Positions 34,478-43,011 of a stretch of DNA of 64,000 bases are shown in pieces (position 1 is the first letter of the stretch; every line of letters starts with the position of its first letter). Source of the DNA: CAMLQK01 sp035690865 (GTDB taxonomy: Bacteria; Patescibacteriota; Saccharimonadia; Saccharimonadales; UBA4665); NCBI GenBank assembly GCA_035690865.1, contig DASSKE010000005.1, positions 1 through 64,000 on the forward strand, read 5' to 3'. The translations under genes and the position numbers were made by a program. The notes under the pieces were generated by a model. It was not told where the DNA came from. It saw nothing but the letters and a program-made list of their open reading frames with translations, and searched no databases.

Positions 34478-35901
34478 CGTTTAGCCTCCATAAGGCTTAG
34501 TGCTTTTACCTGGTCGCGAACTTTGTCGAAGTCTTTATCATTGGTCATTTTGGCTGCAGCTTCTTTGGCATGCGCCTTAAGATTCTCAATACTGAGCGTT
34601 TCGCCATCTTGTAAATGAAGCGCAATATCAAGCATTAGCGCCTGTGCCATAAGGCTGTAGCGCTCGTTTGGCGTCTGATTAAGCAACTTATAGAGCATTT
34701 CTCCGCGCTGCAAATCATTCTTGGCGCTTACCGCCAGCTCGGAACCAAAGTGCGCAAACTCTTGCGCCTGGGCGTAGGTTGTCAGTGCCTCAAACATCTG
34801 GCCGCTTAACGCCTTTTGGCGGCTGTCATGGCCTCGGCCACCAACACGCGAAACACTCAATCCCACACTGACTGCGGGGCGCATAGTATCGCGAAAAATA
34901 CCCATGTCCAAAATCCACTGCCCATCGGTAATAGACATAACGTTTGTTGGCAGGAAGGCTGTAATATCACCGCTCGCCGCAAATACTAACGGTATGCTGG
35001 TTAATGTTTTGTGGTTACGATTGAGCTTACCTGCCCTTTCTAGCAACGATGAATGCACATAAAACATATCACCCGGATACGAATCACGCCCCGGGGACAT
35101 TCCCGAAAGGAGGGCAATTTCGCGGTACGTATGCGCATGAGCGGTGAGATCATCGTACACGATCATGCAGTCCTGGCCGACTTTTTGCCACAAATATTCG
35201 GCCATACTGCACGCTACGTAGGGGGCCAGATAACTCATAATAAGCGAGTCCGACATAGTTGAGACTACCACGATAGCATTCTTGAGGGCATCTTCGGCGT
35301 GCAAACGACTTAACAGGGTGTCCACATCGCTGCGGCGCTTAGCAATAAGCACGTACACAACGGTGACATCAGAGTCTTTTTGGTTGAGCGTAAGCTGCGT
35401 TGCCAGAGCCGTTTTGCCCGACTTGCCATCCCCCAAAATCGCAATACGCTGTCCGCGCATGAGCGGAAAAAGTGTGTCTACGACAGTAACTCCCGTTTCG
35501 AGCTGGGTATCAAGTGCCTCCCGTTCATACAGAAGCGGCGCGGCGTTAAACACCGGCCACACCCCATCGGCAGCAATTGGCCCCTTGCCATCGAGCGGGT
35601 CGCCAGTAACCGAAACTACCCGTCCAATAAAGTCTTTACCGACTTTTGCCACCAACTGATCGTGCTGCACAACCACCACGGCGCCTACATGCACTGGCGT
35701 AAGCCCCAAATGTAGAACAATAACATGATCTTCGTAAATGTGGTGCACATATCCCTTGCTACCATCATCAAATAATACAAGCGCGTGAACGTTAGTTGGC
35801 TGGAGGCCCTTAACACGCACCAAAAAACGCTCTACGGCGATAACTTCGCCAACGGGCTTGCCGCTCTCAACGAGTTTGTCAAAGTGCCGGCTGCCGCTCA
35901 C
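34474..35901 (-). CDS. atpA: F1 ATPase alpha subunit (divergent)
   Basis: 475 residues, non-catalytic nucleotide-binding subunit. The P-loop reads GDGKSGKTA (about 163) in place of the usual GDRQTGKTA. The Arg finger segment SVSRVGG is kept near 358, and the C-terminal helical domain has FAHFGSELAVSAKNDLQRGEML. It lacks about 25 residues at the N-terminus, where delta normally binds. It overlaps atpH and atpG by ATGA on both sides. Confidence 0.94.
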   Translation of the reverse strand: MSGSRHFDKLVESGKPVGEVIAVERFLVRVKGLQPTNVHALVLFDDGSKGYVHHIYEDHVIVLHLGLTPVHVGAVVVVQHDQLVAKVGKDFIGRVVSVTGDPLDGKGPIAADGVWPVFNAAPLLYEREALDTQLETGVTVVDTLFPLMRGQRIAILGDGKSGKTALATQLTLNQKDSDVTVVYVLIAKRRSDVDTLLSRLHAEDALKNAIVVVSTMSDSLIMSYLAPYVACSMAEYLWQKVGQDCMIVYDDLTAHAHTYREIALLSGMSPGRDSYPGDMFYVHSSLLERAGKLNRNHKTLTSIPLVFAASGDITAFLPTNVMSITDGQWILDMGIFRDTMRPAVSVGLSVSRVGGRGHDSRQKALSGQMFEALTTYAQAQEFAHFGSELAVSAKNDLQRGEMLYKLLNQTPNERYSLMAQALMLDIALHLQDGETLSIENLKAHAKEAAAKMTNDKDFDKVRDQVKALSLMEAKR

Positions 35902-36425
35902 TGCTTAGCTCCACTGAGTGCCTGGATAAGTTTATCGGTATTCTGTTCAAATCGGTGGCGTAAACTCATGTCAAACACTTTATTGGTGGTACGAATGATG
36001 CAACCTGCGGCGATTGATGGCTGCAATCCTATGCGCACCAAAACCAGAGGGTGCACATTGGCTCGCAACCAGTGTGTAATAGCCACCACAAATGATGTGG
36101 GCGGATCGGCGGCCAGCCCCACATGAATGATAGGTGCTTTCTCGGCAACAGCACTTAGGTTAGAAATAAGTTGCTGGCGGTTAGCGGCGTCCGTTATGGC
36201 ATAGTGATTCTGAGCCGCCAAGTCTTGCAGTAGCTCGCTTGGCTGCATATCAGCCAGCGGCGTTCCTGCAAGCGAAGCACGGGTTTGCTGCTGGCGCAGC
36301 GCCTCTTCGATAGCCTCAAGTTCGCGCTGCACGCGATGGATCTCGACCAGACTATATAGCTGTGGCGGAAGTACAAACTGCCCGCCCGTTTGAGTAACTA
36401 CTGGCGCTGCACTATTAGGATCCAC
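35898..36425 (-). CDS. atpH: F1 ATPase delta subunit
   Basis: 175 residues. The C-terminal half matches the delta/OSCP family (VLVRIGLQPSIAAGCIIRTTNKVFDMSL; residues about 128-155), which links the stator to alpha. The N-terminal half is helical (HRVQRELEAIEEALRQQQ) and does not obviously match the usual six-helix delta domain. It overlaps the b-subunit gene by 11 bp and atpA by 4 bp. Confidence 0.82.
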   Translation of the reverse strand: MDPNSAAPVVTQTGGQFVLPPQLYSLVEIHRVQRELEAIEEALRQQQTRASLAGTPLADMQPSELLQDLAAQNHYAITDAANRQQLISNLSAVAEKAPIIHVGLAADPPTSFVVAITHWLRANVHPLVLVRIGLQPSIAAGCIIRTTNKVFDMSLRHRFEQNTDKLIQALSGAKQ

Positions 36426-37044
36426 TGCGAATATCCTCGATTATAGCCTGCTTATTAGCCTCAAGCTCGCCCAGAATGTATTCCAATTGGTCGTTTAGAT
36501 CAATCTGATTGCCAATTGCTTCAAAAATATAATGATTAACTGTTTGGGCCATATTTTCCTCAAACAGTTTGATACGACGCAGCCTTTCGGCAGAAATATC
36601 TTTTTCGAGCTGCACGCCCATAGCCGTACGCTGCTCATCAATAGCCGTTTTAGTCTTTTCGATAGACTCTACAGCCAGCTGTTTGGCGTCGCCGATGGCG
36701 CTTTCGTAGTTAGCAAACGCCTCTTTAAGCTCCTTGCTGATCTCCTGCTTCATATAATCGTTGAGCTGTGAGGTAGTAAGGCGTAAATCCTGCTGCAAAA
36801 ACATCGCATTTTCGCCCAAAATCTTCTCAAAGTGTAAACGTCCGCGGTTACGTAACTCCTCACGAAATTCCTGGTTAAAAATATGCTCTACATCTTCTTC
36901 GGCGGCAGCTTGCGCGGATGCGCTAAGACCGCTATGCTCGCCCTGCCTTTTAGAAACTCTGTTGAGCTTGACGATTACATAGATAAAAGCCAGCCCTCCG
37001 GCCCATGTAAAGCTTACAATTAGTAGCAGCCACCCTAGCGTCAT
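36415..37044 (-). CDS. atpF: F-type ATPase b-like stator subunit
   Basis: 209 residues: one N-terminal membrane helix (about 3-26), then a long charged helical stalk (about 45-205) rich in Glu, Lys, Gln and Ala, as in the b subunit peripheral stalk. It is longer than the usual 156-170 residues. Sequence conservation in b subunits is low, so the assignment rests mainly on topology and operon position. Confidence 0.8.
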   Translation of the reverse strand: MTLGWLLLIVSFTWAGGLAFIYVIVKLNRVSKRQGEHSGLSASAQAAAEEDVEHIFNQEFREELRNRGRLHFEKILGENAMFLQQDLRLTTSQLNDYMKQEISKELKEAFANYESAIGDAKQLAVESIEKTKTAIDEQRTAMGVQLEKDISAERLRRIKLFEENMAQTVNHYIFEAIGNQIDLNDQLEYILGELEANKQAIIEDIRSGS

Positions 37045-37081
37045 GTAATGTTTGCACCCACCTATTTAAGCCTTAAGCGCT

Positions 37082-37921
37082 TTAAATCCTCAATACTAAA
37101 TATACCGCAATCAGGCCAATTGTGAAAATAATTAACGAGATGAGCACTACCTGAAGCAAATTGCGCACAATAGACTTTCGGGCCAGCGGATTGCGGCCAA
37201 TTGAAGTAAGGCTGGTTCGAACGCCAGCATATAGCAAACTACCGGTAATAAGCGTACATACCAGCACAATAATAAGGCTGGCATAAATGCGAGCCGGACC
37301 AACTGGCTTATCAGTAACAACCTGTGTTGCGGAGGCCAACCAGCCAGGCACGCCAGCTTCGGCAGTTACCGGCTGGTATTCCGGGTTGTGAGCGACATCA
37401 ATATTTACTTTAATGCGCCCAATGGTGACCGTGCGGCTACCTCCGGAAGTTTTAAGCTCGGCCGTGCTTTGCGCAGCGCTTGTTCCGTCATACGTCTCTA
37501 CAGCTTTACCCAGAATAACCTGGTGCACTGCATCAGCCTTCATGCCTACACCGTCCAAAGACGAAATAGTTACCAGATCGCCATTTTTGATTACACCGTT
37601 TTGGTTACTTACCAACACGTCGTATTGACCACTGGTTGCCACGTAGGTCTGCTGCTTAGTTACATCGCTCGAAAGTGAAACAGGAGCTTCACTAGAAGCT
37701 ACAACCACGCCAAGCATCTCAGTCTCGCTCGACTGGGTAAGCGGCTCAATCTTACCGGCATTACCAGCAACCAGCCGGACAATCATGCCGGGCTGTAGCG
37801 AACTATCACTCTGGTAGCCTTGCGTGACATTTTGTGCGAATGCCTTGGCCATAAAAACAACAAAAAGCAGCAAGCCCAGGCACAGCAAGGTATATTCAGC
37901 TAAACGCTTACGCTTAAACAT
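37082..37921 (-). CDS. Secreted domain plus c-subunit-like hairpin, first gene of the F1 operon
   Basis: 279 residues: signal peptide (to about 29, AKAFAQN), an extracytoplasmic beta-rich domain (about 40-200), then two membrane helices (about 212-234 and 253-277) joined by a cytoplasmic loop SIGRNPLARKS. Loop and topology (both ends outside, polar loop inside) match F-type c subunits, but the second helix has no Asp or Glu: the position of the ion-binding carboxylate aligns with Ser. It starts the operon from a near-leaderless promoter (37929-37934). I do not know its function; a membrane anchor or partner for F1 is inferred. Confidence 0.68.
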   Translation of the reverse strand: MFKRKRLAEYTLLCLGLLLFVVFMAKAFAQNVTQGYQSDSSLQPGMIVRLVAGNAGKIEPLTQSSETEMLGVVVASSEAPVSLSSDVTKQQTYVATSGQYDVLVSNQNGVIKNGDLVTISSLDGVGMKADAVHQVILGKAVETYDGTSAAQSTAELKTSGGSRTVTIGRIKVNIDVAHNPEYQPVTAEAGVPGWLASATQVVTDKPVGPARIYASLIIVLVCTLITGSLLYAGVRTSLTSIGRNPLARKSIVRNLLQVVLISLIIFTIGLIAVYLVLRI

Positions 37922-37928
37922 TAGTTCT

Positions 37929-37934
37929 AGTATA
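37929..37934 (-). promoter_or_regulatory. -10 box of the F1 operon
   Basis: TATACT on the minus strand, 7 nt before the ATG of the 279-residue protein; it defines that gene as the first of the operon. Confidence 0.55.
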
Positions 37935-37938
37935 GCGC

Positions 37939-37959
37939 AAAAGCTGGCGCACAGGCCAG
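37939..37959 (-). terminator. Weak terminator after the cysteine desulfurase gene
   Basis: CTGGC-6 nt-GCCAG followed by CTTTT on the minus strand, 15 bp after the desulfurase stop and just before the F1 operon promoter. The short stem and T tract make it weak. Confidence 0.4.
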
Positions 37960-37974
37960 TCGAATAGGCACTTT

Positions 37975-39120
37975 TTACGACACTATTTGAGCCAAGACCT
38001 GAACGGTCTTTTCGATGTGTGCTTCAGTTGTTCCCTGGCCCATGGTAAAGCGTAAACTGGCTTGCGCCTCGGCTTCGCTTAAGCCGAGCGCCCGCAAAAC
38101 ATGAGACGGTTCTTCGCTGCTTGCGCTGCATGCCGAACCAGCAGCGCACATAACACCGGCTTCGTCTAGAGCCATTAACAGCCGTTCGTTATCTTGGCCG
38201 GGAATGGTAATGTGTACATTGTTAGCAAGGCGATGCTGCCGCGAACCATTAAGTACCGCTTGCGGAATCGCCTCGGCCAACAAATCTAGGAACCTTTTTT
38301 GCAAAAGCTGTAAACGGGCCAGTTCTTCGTGGCGCATCTTTTGCACCATATCAAGTGCCTGAGCCAAGCCAATAGAACCCGCAACGTTCTCGGTGCCGCT
38401 GCGCATGCCGCGCTCCTGGCCACCACCTAAAACCTGTGGTGCCAATTGCACACCGGCATGCACAAAGAGCGCGCCGCTTTGCTTAGGTCCGTATATTTTG
38501 CCGCCGCCGATAGTCATAAACTGCACGCCAAGCCGTGCAACATGCACGTCAAGGTACCCAGCCGCCTGGGCGGCATCGGTATGCAGATACAACGGCAAAG
38601 ACACACCACGCGCCTGGCGATCTTCGCGGATGGCGGCAAGAGTGTGGCTTATAGCCGGCAAAGGTTGAATGACCCCTACTTCATTATTGGCATACATTAT
38701 ACTTACCAGAACAGTGTTGTCGTCTATGGCCTTTTGTAAATCCGCTAGGCTGACAATACCGTCTTTATTTACCGCAACTTGGCGGCAATTATATTGGGCG
38801 GCAGGTTCCAATATAGAATCGTGTTCAATGGCGCTTACCACGATATTTGCCTCAGGGAATTGGCGCATAACACCGTGAATCACAAGATTGTTCGCCTCAG
38901 TTGTACCAGCCGTAAACACTACCTCGCTCGGGCGGGATCCTAGCCAATGGGCGATACGCGCCCGCGCCTGGGCGACGTCTTTTCGTACCGCTTGGGCTGC
39001 CAAGTAAGTTGCAGACGGGTTAAAAAACTGGTCCGAAAAATAAGGCTGCATAGCCTGAAATACACCTTCGTTTAAAGGCGTAGCGGCCGCATAATCCAGA
39101 TAGATGGCGTTGGTGTTCAT
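37975..39120 (-). CDS. Cysteine desulfurase (NifS/IscS family)
   Basis: A PLP enzyme that takes sulfur from cysteine as a persulfide. The 381 residues show HTDAAQAAGYLDV (PLP aspartate and stacking region near 190), the PLP lysine in GGGKIYGPK near 218 and the active-site Cys in AAGSACSASSEEPS near 325. No Fe-S scaffold gene is adjacent. With mnmA in the same window, tRNA 2-thiolation is the most likely use. TATAAT (39130-39135) lies 9 nt before the ATG. Confidence 0.94.
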   Translation of the reverse strand: MNTNAIYLDYAAATPLNEGVFQAMQPYFSDQFFNPSATYLAAQAVRKDVAQARARIAHWLGSRPSEVVFTAGTTEANNLVIHGVMRQFPEANIVVSAIEHDSILEPAAQYNCRQVAVNKDGIVSLADLQKAIDDNTVLVSIMYANNEVGVIQPLPAISHTLAAIREDRQARGVSLPLYLHTDAAQAAGYLDVHVARLGVQFMTIGGGKIYGPKQSGALFVHAGVQLAPQVLGGGQERGMRSGTENVAGSIGLAQALDMVQKMRHEELARLQLLQKRFLDLLAEAIPQAVLNGSRQHRLANNVHITIPGQDNERLLMALDEAGVMCAAGSACSASSEEPSHVLRALGLSEAEAQASLRFTMGQGTTEAHIEKTVQVLAQIVS

Positions 39121-39129
39121 TTGTAGCGT

Positions 39130-39135
39130 ATTATA
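39130..39135 (-). promoter_or_regulatory. -10 box, near-leaderless desulfurase promoter
   Basis: TATAAT on the minus strand, 9 nt before the start codon. Confidence 0.55.
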
Positions 39136-39155
39136 CTCGGTTTACCGTAGTACTT

Positions 39156-39524
39156 CTACGCTGCAATTGCGTAGAGTTCGGCATCAACCTGTTTGTTGTA
39201 CAAAGAAACCGCCTGAAAGAGCTTTTTGGCTTCGTCAACACCAATATATTGGTAAGGGCGATCGTCTTGAGCTTTAAGAATGCCGTTCGGGCGCACATCG
39301 TAACGCGTCGTTACCACGTGACGGCGACCAGCTTGATCGGTCCATTCTTCGTGCCACACCCAGGTATATTCATCAAGGCAAAAGAACTCTCGGCGACCAC
39401 CAGCAGCAACAGGGCCAAACAGATGTCCACCGATCTTTGCCTCTTGGCGGATTAGATTACGGTACATCTCCTGGCGACGTTCGTCGTCACGGGTTAGACC
39501 GCTAAGCAGCTTGAGCAGTGTCAT
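39156..39524 (-). CDS. Hypothetical protein
   Basis: 122 residues, soluble, with a Trp/aromatic-rich middle (EYTWVWHEEWTD) followed by RRHVVTTRYDVRPNGILKAQ. No family recognised. It overlaps the upstream small gene by 23 bp, so the two are coupled. Confidence 0.65.
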   Translation of the reverse strand: MTLLKLLSGLTRDDERRQEMYRNLIRQEAKIGGHLFGPVAAGGRREFFCLDEYTWVWHEEWTDQAGRRHVVTTRYDVRPNGILKAQDDRPYQYIGVDEAKKLFQAVSLYNKQVDAELYAIAA

Positions 39525-39750
39525 CGCGCTGGACTCCTACAGACTGAAGGGTGGCCTGTTGGCCAACCTGCTGCGTTGTTGCAGACTGTTGTTGAGATGG
39601 AATAAACGAAACGCCAGGGAATTGACGCTGTAAAGCGGCTTGGGCGTTATCTGCGGCAGCATACCGGACTGCTCTCCGGGCTACATGCGGCTCAGAACTC
39701 TGAGCCTGATTGATGCGTTCGCGACTGGTGTTGCGTGCAAAAAGATTCAT
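39502..39750 (-). CDS. Hypothetical Gln/Ala-rich small protein
   Basis: 82 residues, low complexity towards the C-terminus (Gln, Thr, Val). AGAGG lies 4 nt before the ATG. It lies 9 bp after tatD in the same direction and overlaps the next gene. Possibly disordered; no function proposed. Confidence 0.6.
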   Translation of the reverse strand: MNLFARNTSRERINQAQSSEPHVARRAVRYAAADNAQAALQRQFPGVSFIPSQQQSATTQQVGQQATLQSVGVQRDDTAQAA

Positions 39751-39759
39751 GCTACCTCT

Positions 39760-40578
39760 TTATAAATCAAACAGCACTTGTGCGTTGTGGGTGGTCGCCT
39801 GAGCGATTGCCTCCAACGATTCACCCCGTAACTTAGCTAAGTACTCAGCTACAGTTCGCACGTGCTTAGGCTCACAAATGGTACCACGATCTGGCGCTGG
39901 TGTCAAGAATGGCGCGTCAGTCTCAAGGAGTAAGCGGTTGAGCGGCACAGCTTTAGCAGCGGCCAATTGCTCCTCATTTTTAGTAAATGTCATGATGCCG
40001 TTGAGCCCAACATACAGATCTCGCTTAAGAATCTCAGCTAGATCCTGTTGCGTGGCGCTAAAGCTGTGAATAACACCGCGTATACCTTTGTAGCTGTCAA
40101 AAATGGGCCAAAAATCGTCAAAAGCCTCTCGTACGTGAAAGATCATTGGCAAGTTATGGCGCAGCGCCAGCTCTATTTGGAATCGTAGCATTGCTGCCTG
40201 CTGCGGTGCGGGAGAATTGTTATAAAAGTAGTCTAGTCCGCACTCGCCCACCGCCACCACTTTTGGCTGTGCGGCTAGCGCTGCAAAGGTGTCCAGCGCC
40301 TCTTGGTCGCTTGCATAGCGCTTTGCTTCGTGCGGATGCAAGCCAATACTCGCCCACGCACCTTCTTGGGTCTGTGCAAAACTAATTGCTTTTTGACTGT
40401 CCGCAAGTGTGCAGCCAACACAGATCAATCGTGACACATTTTGTTCACGCGCCCGCTTAGCTAGCTCTTGAGGCGGCAGATTGCCGAGTTTAAACCATCT
40501 TTGCCGGGTCGGATCGGTGTCGCCCTCACTAATGTCGCCACTTTCGTGAATATGACAATGCGTGTCTGTTAGCTGCAT
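39760..40578 (-). CDS. tatD: TatD-family metal-dependent hydrolase
   Basis: 272 residues, TIM-barrel amidohydrolase-like DNase. Metal ligands: TDTHCHIH near the start, Glu in AVGECGLDYFY, His in IFHVREAF and GVIHSFSA, and the final Asp in LLLETDAPFLTP. I chose ATG 40578 because the motif starts there and the metG stop is 7 bp upstream; a longer frame would run into metG. Confidence 0.93.
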   Translation of the reverse strand: MQLTDTHCHIHESGDISEGDTDPTRQRWFKLGNLPPQELAKRAREQNVSRLICVGCTLADSQKAISFAQTQEGAWASIGLHPHEAKRYASDQEALDTFAALAAQPKVVAVGECGLDYFYNNSPAPQQAAMLRFQIELALRHNLPMIFHVREAFDDFWPIFDSYKGIRGVIHSFSATQQDLAEILKRDLYVGLNGIMTFTKNEEQLAAAKAVPLNRLLLETDAPFLTPAPDRGTICEPKHVRTVAEYLAKLRGESLEAIAQATTHNAQVLFDL

Positions 40579-40585
40579 AAGCGCC

Positions 40586-42028
40586 CTACTTTGTGGCTTC
40601 TTGATCGTGACGCGGAAAGAGTGTGCCAGGGATTGGCCGCACGACACCTTCTATAAATACAGCCTTAATTTGTGCGGCTGTGTCAGGCAAGAATGGCTCG
40701 AGTAAATCAGCAATTTCGAGCAAGCAGCTCACTTGGTATGAAAGAACTTCTTGCAAATGAGCTTCGTCTTTGCGCTTGGCAATTTCCCACGGCTTAGTCT
40801 CGTCGATATACTGGTTGAGGCCACGCACCTGATTCCATATCTCGTCTAGAGCACGGTCAAAACGGCAAGCTTCAATGGCTTCGGTAATTGGCTCGCTGTC
40901 GTGAGATGCCTCGGGCACGCTGCCAATCATACCGTTCTGATACTTCATAATCATCGCGGCGGTGCGCTGCAATGCATTGCCGAGTTCGTTGGCTAGTTCG
41001 TTGTTGTAGGCTTTATCAAAAAGCTCCCAGCTAAAGTCACCGTCGTTGTAGCTCGGGATATGCCGCAAAAAGTAGTAACGGAAGGCTTCGCTGCCGTACT
41101 TTTCGATGATTTCGTAAGGAGAAACGACGTTACCGATTGATTTACTCATTTTTTCGCCGTTGGTCGTTACAAAACCGTGCACATACAGCTGCTGAGGCAA
41201 CGGTAGCTGCAAGCTCATAAGAATACCAGGCCAAATTGCAGCATGAAAACGCAGAATATCTTTACCAATAACCTGCACGTTAGCTGGCCAGAACTCCTTA
41301 AAATCGTTGTGTTCCGGGTAGCCAAGCACCGTAATGTAGTTCATAAGAGCCTCAAACCACACGTACATAACCTGATTAGGGTCCCCGGGAACCGGAATTC
41401 CCCAGTCCAGCTTGTGTTTTGGCCGCGAAATACTGATATCCTCAAGGCCTTCGTGCAACACAGACAGAATTTCGTTTTTACGGGTTTCGGGAACGATCTT
41501 AAAGGAGCCTGTTTCAATTGCCTCCCGGATACGTGCGGTGTATTTGCTCAATTTAAAGAAGTAATTTTCTTCTTCAAGTTTTTGGTAGGCCTGCGGATGG
41601 TCAGGCTGCATACGAGCCGGATCAGCCTTGGCTTCGGGTACAAATTCTTCTTCTTTTACATCGTACCAACCAGTGTACGAAGCTTTGTAAATATCATGCT
41701 CCAGGGCCTTCCAGATAAGCTGCGCCCGCTGCTCGTGTGGCTTGTCGGTTGTACGGATAAAACGATCGTTGCTAATGCTAAGCTGTTTGGTAAGATCTAG
41801 GAACTTGGCGCTCATTTGGTCGGCCAATTGCGTGGGCGTTACACCCAAAGAGGCCGCCTTTTGCGCAATCTTGCTGCCATGTTCATCTGATCCGGTGCTA
41901 AAGATAGTAGTGTCGCCCCGCTTGCGGGCATTACGCGCCAACACATCGGCCATTACAAACTCCAGCGCATGGCCTAAGTGTGGCTCGCCGTTAACATACG
42001 GAATAGAGGTGGTGACAAAGTAATTCAT
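40586..42028 (-). CDS. metG: Methionyl-tRNA synthetase
   Basis: Charges tRNA-Met. 480 residues: class I HIGH-like motif in GEPHLGHALEF near 15, KMSKS in NGEKMSKSIGNV near 295, and the C-terminal helical anticodon domain. It is without the extra tRNA-binding domain found at the end of longer MetRS, and the zinc knuckle is not evident. TACACT (42035-42040) lies 6 nt before the ATG. Confidence 0.97.
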   Translation of the reverse strand: MNYFVTTSIPYVNGEPHLGHALEFVMADVLARNARKRGDTTIFSTGSDEHGSKIAQKAASLGVTPTQLADQMSAKFLDLTKQLSISNDRFIRTTDKPHEQRAQLIWKALEHDIYKASYTGWYDVKEEEFVPEAKADPARMQPDHPQAYQKLEEENYFFKLSKYTARIREAIETGSFKIVPETRKNEILSVLHEGLEDISISRPKHKLDWGIPVPGDPNQVMYVWFEALMNYITVLGYPEHNDFKEFWPANVQVIGKDILRFHAAIWPGILMSLQLPLPQQLYVHGFVTTNGEKMSKSIGNVVSPYEIIEKYGSEAFRYYFLRHIPSYNDGDFSWELFDKAYNNELANELGNALQRTAAMIMKYQNGMIGSVPEASHDSEPITEAIEACRFDRALDEIWNQVRGLNQYIDETKPWEIAKRKDEAHLQEVLSYQVSCLLEIADLLEPFLPDTAAQIKAVFIEGVVRPIPGTLFPRHDQEATK

Positions 42029-42034
42029 GTGTAT

Positions 42035-42040
42035 AGTGTA
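42035..42040 (-). promoter_or_regulatory. -10 box, near-leaderless metG promoter
   Basis: TACACT on the minus strand, 6 nt before the metG start codon; no Shine-Dalgarno. Confidence 0.5.
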
Positions 42041-42082
42041 CCTAATTTATTTGAACAAAGAATAGTAACCAAGTAAAAGAAA

Positions 42083-42101
42083 TCTATGCCCGCTGGGGCA
42101 T
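42083..42101 (-). terminator. Terminator after the 42173 gene
   Basis: ATGCCC-CAGC-GGGCAT on the minus strand (42086-42101) is followed a few bases later by TTTCTTTT. It lies between the membrane protein gene and the metG promoter. Confidence 0.45.
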
Positions 42102-42172
42102 CATGCGCATAGACAGACAGATCGCGTTGGTCTTCATATTCTTAGTATAGCGGATGTCGCCCCTCTTGGCCA

Positions 42173-42871
42173 CTATCGTTCTTCGGGGGTAGCTACTTCG
42201 GTAACAGCGTGACGTTGCATATAACGATATAAGAGAGCGCTAGCCGAGTCGATCCACAGCAACAGTGTGGTCACCGCAATAGCGTCGAAGAGCACTTTGA
42301 TGTAACCCGACAAAAAGCTGCTCAAAATGCTTACACCAATGTTCAATACTACGCCAAAGCCAACAATGCCCCACACTTTACCCATGTGGCCTTTAGCTAG
42401 GATTTTGCTGTGCTTTAGGGCGTCAATTGGGCCAACTTTTTTGTCCACAAGGATGAATGTTGCCATGTAAAACCACGCCAACGTCCAGATAATAGGAAAA
42501 ATAAGCAGCAAAAGCGAGCCGGCTGCAATAAAGAAGTTTAGAATAATCAAACCCAGCAGAGCGATGAATAACTTTGGTCGTGGGCGCAAAAACTCGTTTA
42601 CCGACATCGAGCGCTGATCGGCAATAGACAAGCCATACAGAGGTATAGATACTAAAAAGAAGAACGTTACTAACGATTCGAGCGAGTTGTAATCACCCCC
42701 CTTGTTGCCGCCCTGGGCTGCAACACTAATAAGGACAACCACCGCATAAATAGCAGCGAATGCAAAAAGCGGCTGTGCATTTTGGCGAATCCGCTCCATA
42801 GCGGTTGAATACGCCTCAACAGCGCCCATCCAATCTTTTTTTACTTCGGCTTTGGCTTGTTCTTTGGCCAT
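42173..42871 (-). CDS. Polytopic membrane protein, hypothetical
   Basis: 232 residues with about five membrane segments (near 35-52, 65-85, 100-125, 165-190 and 205-225) and a charged cytoplasmic N-terminus. It resembles DUF975- or glycerophosphoryl-type multi-pass proteins only in general shape. ATG 42871 is used here; an in-frame GTG at 42883 is the alternative. Confidence 0.65.
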   Translation of the reverse strand: MAKEQAKAEVKKDWMGAVEAYSTAMERIRQNAQPLFAFAAIYAVVVLISVAAQGGNKGGDYNSLESLVTFFFLVSIPLYGLSIADQRSMSVNEFLRPRPKLFIALLGLIILNFFIAAGSLLLLIFPIIWTLAWFYMATFILVDKKVGPIDALKHSKILAKGHMGKVWGIVGFGVVLNIGVSILSSFLSGYIKVLFDAIAVTTLLLWIDSASALLYRYMQRHAVTEVATPEER

Positions 42872-42973
42872 TTTATACCGCACTTTCTTGTATTAAGAGC
42901 TTTTGAGCAAATAATAGCAGTTTTTACCTCATTTTTCCAGCTTATTTGCAGCATTAATGCTTATGGCTATTCA

Positions 42974-43005
42974 TTGACATTTACGCTGTTTTATGATAAT
43001 ATAAT
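42974..43005 (+). promoter_or_regulatory. Promoter of the HExxH protein gene
   Basis: TTGACA (42974-42979), 17 bp, TAATAT (42997-43002), overlapping an even closer TATAAT (43000-43005) that ends 6 nt before the ATG. Transcription probably starts at or next to the start codon. Confidence 0.7.
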
Positions 43006-43011
43006 CAAGTT

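Noticed and set aside
37082..37921. Canonical atpE (c subunit)
   Set aside because: There is a c-like hairpin, but it follows a signal peptide and a 170-residue secreted domain, and the second helix has no Asp or Glu.
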